DNA from: Halocatena halophila
GTDB taxonomy: Archaea > Halobacteriota > Halobacteria > Halobacteriales > Haloarculaceae
NCBI GenBank assembly: GCA_027563145.1
Contig: CP071307.1
Span: 248,001 to 312,000, forward strand
Length of the DNA: 64,000 bases
Direction: 5' to 3'
The position numbers were made by a program, and so were the translations under genes. Shown here in pieces: positions 62,688 to 64,000 of this stretch; positions within the stretch are counted from its first letter, which is position 1; each line of letters begins with the position of its first letter. The notes below the pieces were generated by a model, which did not search any database, was not told the origin of the DNA, and saw only the letters and a list, made by a program, of their open reading frames with translations.

Positions 62688-63437
62688 ATGCGAACCGTAC
62701 GATTCAGCGATCCAGCCGGACAGCCCCGATCAGGAACGTGGACCGACGATGGGATCGTGACGCCGGCAACGACGTACGATCCGGCGGAAGTGACGCTCCT
62801 TCCACCAGTGCAACCGACCAAAATTGTCTGCCAGGCGGGCGGCTACGCTGACCACCGGCTCGAATCCGGCCGGGAGGAAGAACGACCGGATCGTCCCGAA
62901 CTGTTTTTGAAAACGCCGAACTGTGTCGTTGCTCCCGGCGGGGCGATCGAGCTGCCGGCCGATCGTTCGCCGATCGAGTACGAGGCGGAGATCGGCGTCG
63001 TCATCGACGAGCAGTGTCGCTGTGTCGACGAATCGGCTGCCATGTCGTACGTCGCCGGCTTTACCTGCGTGAACGATATTTCCAACCGTCCAGACCAGCG
63101 CGAGGAACGAAACTGGGTACGAGGGAAGGCGTTTGACGCCTCCTGTCCGATCGGTCCAGTTGTTGCGACCCCCGACGACGTTCCAGCCGACGCAACGCTC
63201 GAGCTCCGATTGAACGGCACGACCGAACAACAGTCCTCGCGGGACAATCTGCTCTTTTCGATCCCCGAGCTCATTGCCGAAATCAGCTCGCTGATCACGC
63301 TCGAGCCAGGTGATGTCGTCGCAACTGGGACCCCATTTGGTCCTGGCGAGCTCACTGCGGGAGACACCGTTGCCGTCGAGGTTGAGGGCGTTGGCGTGCT
63401 AGAAAACACCGTCACGCGAGCCGAACACGCCCGTTGA
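62688..63437 (+). CDS. Fumarylacetoacetate-hydrolase-family protein, second copy
   Basis: 249 aa from the ATG at 62688 (an upstream GTG at 62667 is possible). FAH landmarks: VCQAGGYADHRLES (altered from the usual GxNYxxH), RPELFLKTPN, EYEAEIGVVIDE (metal Glu pair), NDISNRPDQ and ATGTPFGPG. Shorter than the copy at 40316. Hydrolyses or decarboxylates a 2,4-diketo or keto acid; sits beside sugar-acid enzymes. Probably co-transcribed with the GNAT gene. Confidence 0.85.
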   Translation: MRTVRFSDPAGQPRSGTWTDDGIVTPATTYDPAEVTLLPPVQPTKIVCQAGGYADHRLESGREEERPDRPELFLKTPNCVVAPGGAIELPADRSPIEYEAEIGVVIDEQCRCVDESAAMSYVAGFTCVNDISNRPDQREERNWVRGKAFDASCPIGPVVATPDDVPADATLELRLNGTTEQQSSRDNLLFSIPELIAEISSLITLEPGDVVATGTPFGPGELTAGDTVAVEVEGVGVLENTVTRAEHAR

Positions 63438-64000
63438 TCAGTTCGTCGAACTGCCAGAGTGTGCAACGTAGGGTTGGTAGCTCTCGAGAAACGACCTGCC
63501 GTCGGCGTGTACGTCCGCGAGTGTTGGGCTCGTCGGCTCGAGACGCTCGGTATGATCGAGGGCACCACGCGTTGCCAGCAACAACCGTGCGCCATCGAGC
63601 AACCGTGCCGATTCGTCGATCGATCCCTCGATCGTTGCCCGAAAGCCAGCAAGATACGATTCGTACATCGATCGGCGCTCGTCACTATTGCTGCCCTCGA
63701 TCAGTGTCGTCCGAGTTACTTCACCAACGTCGAGCAGGCCGAACGCGCCCGGATCGTCGCCGCCGTCGAATCGGATCGTCGCCACCACGTCGTTCTCGAA
63801 CGTCACCTGGACAGTCTGTCCGGGCTGGTTAGTCGGGATGACTGACCGCCAGTCCGCGCCGGCGAGTCGACGGGCAGTCGACGTCAGATGAGCGCCGTAG
63901 TAGAACGGATGTTCGTAGCCGGCGACCCAGAGCTGGCGTTTGGCTCCACCAGTGGGCCACTCCAGCAGGGTTGGGTGATATCCCAGTGCTGATCCCCCGT
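63438..64000 (-). CDS. C-terminal part of a Gfo/Idh/MocA-like protein (runs off window)
   Basis: About 187 codons remain; the frame is open from the window edge at 64000 to the stop at 63438-63440. The frame is open across internal GTG codons, so the start lies beyond the window. The end (YESYLAGFRATIEGS followed by GARLLLATRGALDHTE) resembles the C-terminal helix pair of sugar dehydrogenases. The preceding EWPTGGAKRQLWVAGYEHPFYYGAH is unfamiliar. Convergent with the FAH gene, touching it. Confidence 0.5.
   Translation of the reverse strand, partial: GGSALGYHPTLLEWPTGGAKRQLWVAGYEHPFYYGAHLTSTARRLAGADWRSVIPTNQPGQTVQVTFENDVVATIRFDGGDDPGAFGLLDVGEVTRTTLIEGSNSDERRSMYESYLAGFRATIEGSIDESARLLDGARLLLATRGALDHTERLEPTSPTLADVHADGRSFLESYQPYVAHSGSSTN

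Noticed and set aside
1-64000. Frequent CGATCG / GATCGATC strings suggesting a repeat family or methylation signal
   Set aside because: They fall inside coding sequence at codons for Asp, Arg, Ile and Ser and appear to follow codon use, not a placed repeat.
1-64000. CRISPR arrays, tRNA or rRNA genes, complete insertion sequences, phage genes
   Set aside because: None found on reading; no regularly spaced repeats and no transposase or integrase-like product.

Overview
The window is a 64-kb stretch of archaeal chromosome or megaplasmid that looks haloarchaeal (class Halobacteria). The evidence is acidic proteins rich in Asp and Glu, substrate-binding proteins with twin-arginine signals followed by a lipobox Cys, many ATG or GTG starts about 25-30 bp behind a TATA-like box (leaderless pattern), and DtxR-type iron-box architecture. 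I cannot name the genus. No rRNA, tRNA, CRISPR array or intact insertion sequence was seen.

Most of the window is a carbohydrate-use island. Left part (1-24.1 kb): an L-rhamnonate dehydratase-like enolase and a zinc dehydrogenase, an IclR regulator, a luciferase-like flavin oxidoreductase, a DHDPS-family aldolase or dehydratase, a complete Dpp/Opp-type ABC transporter with a small membrane protein, a Tat-exported beta-helix protein, a GH78 alpha-L-rhamnosidase, a second substrate-binding protein, an SGNH esterase, a TIM-barrel isomerase overlapping a Gfo/Idh/MocA dehydrogenase, and a PL22-like oligogalacturonate lyase. The enzymes point to rhamnogalacturonan or other rhamnose- and uronate-bearing plant or algal glycans, with sugar acids routed through a non-phosphorylated oxidative pathway.

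Middle part (24.1-35.4 kb): mixed functions. There are an alpha/beta hydrolase, an amino-acid permease, an amidase, an iron-box-controlled pair (siderophore-type acetyltransferase and glutamine-synthetase-like ligase), a VOC protein, a membrane glycosyltransferase, another enolase-superfamily protein, an LtrA-family membrane protein that appears to have lost its middle, and an esterase.

Right part (35.4-64 kb): a second sugar island. A GH4 enzyme, amidohydrolase, GH154-like (DUF2264) protein and FAH hydrolase come first. A long co-directional run follows: TIM-barrel isomerase, two Gfo/Idh/MocA dehydrogenases, a second Dpp/Opp-type ABC transporter, a flavin oxidoreductase, a third Gfo dehydrogenase, a third substrate-binding protein, and a tandem alpha/beta hydrolase. 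The end carries further Gfo proteins, an amidohydrolase, a DegT-family aminotransferase, a large enolase-superfamily protein, a GNAT and a second FAH hydrolase. The last gene runs off the window.

The most interesting signals are: repeated pairing of Gfo dehydrogenases with TIM-barrel isomerase-like proteins (a possible oxidation/beta-elimination route for cutting glycosides); the iron-box operon of acetyltransferase plus GS-like ligase; two families of tiny membrane proteins that accompany both ABC transporters; and four degenerate copies of a 22-bp dyad element in intergenic DNA.
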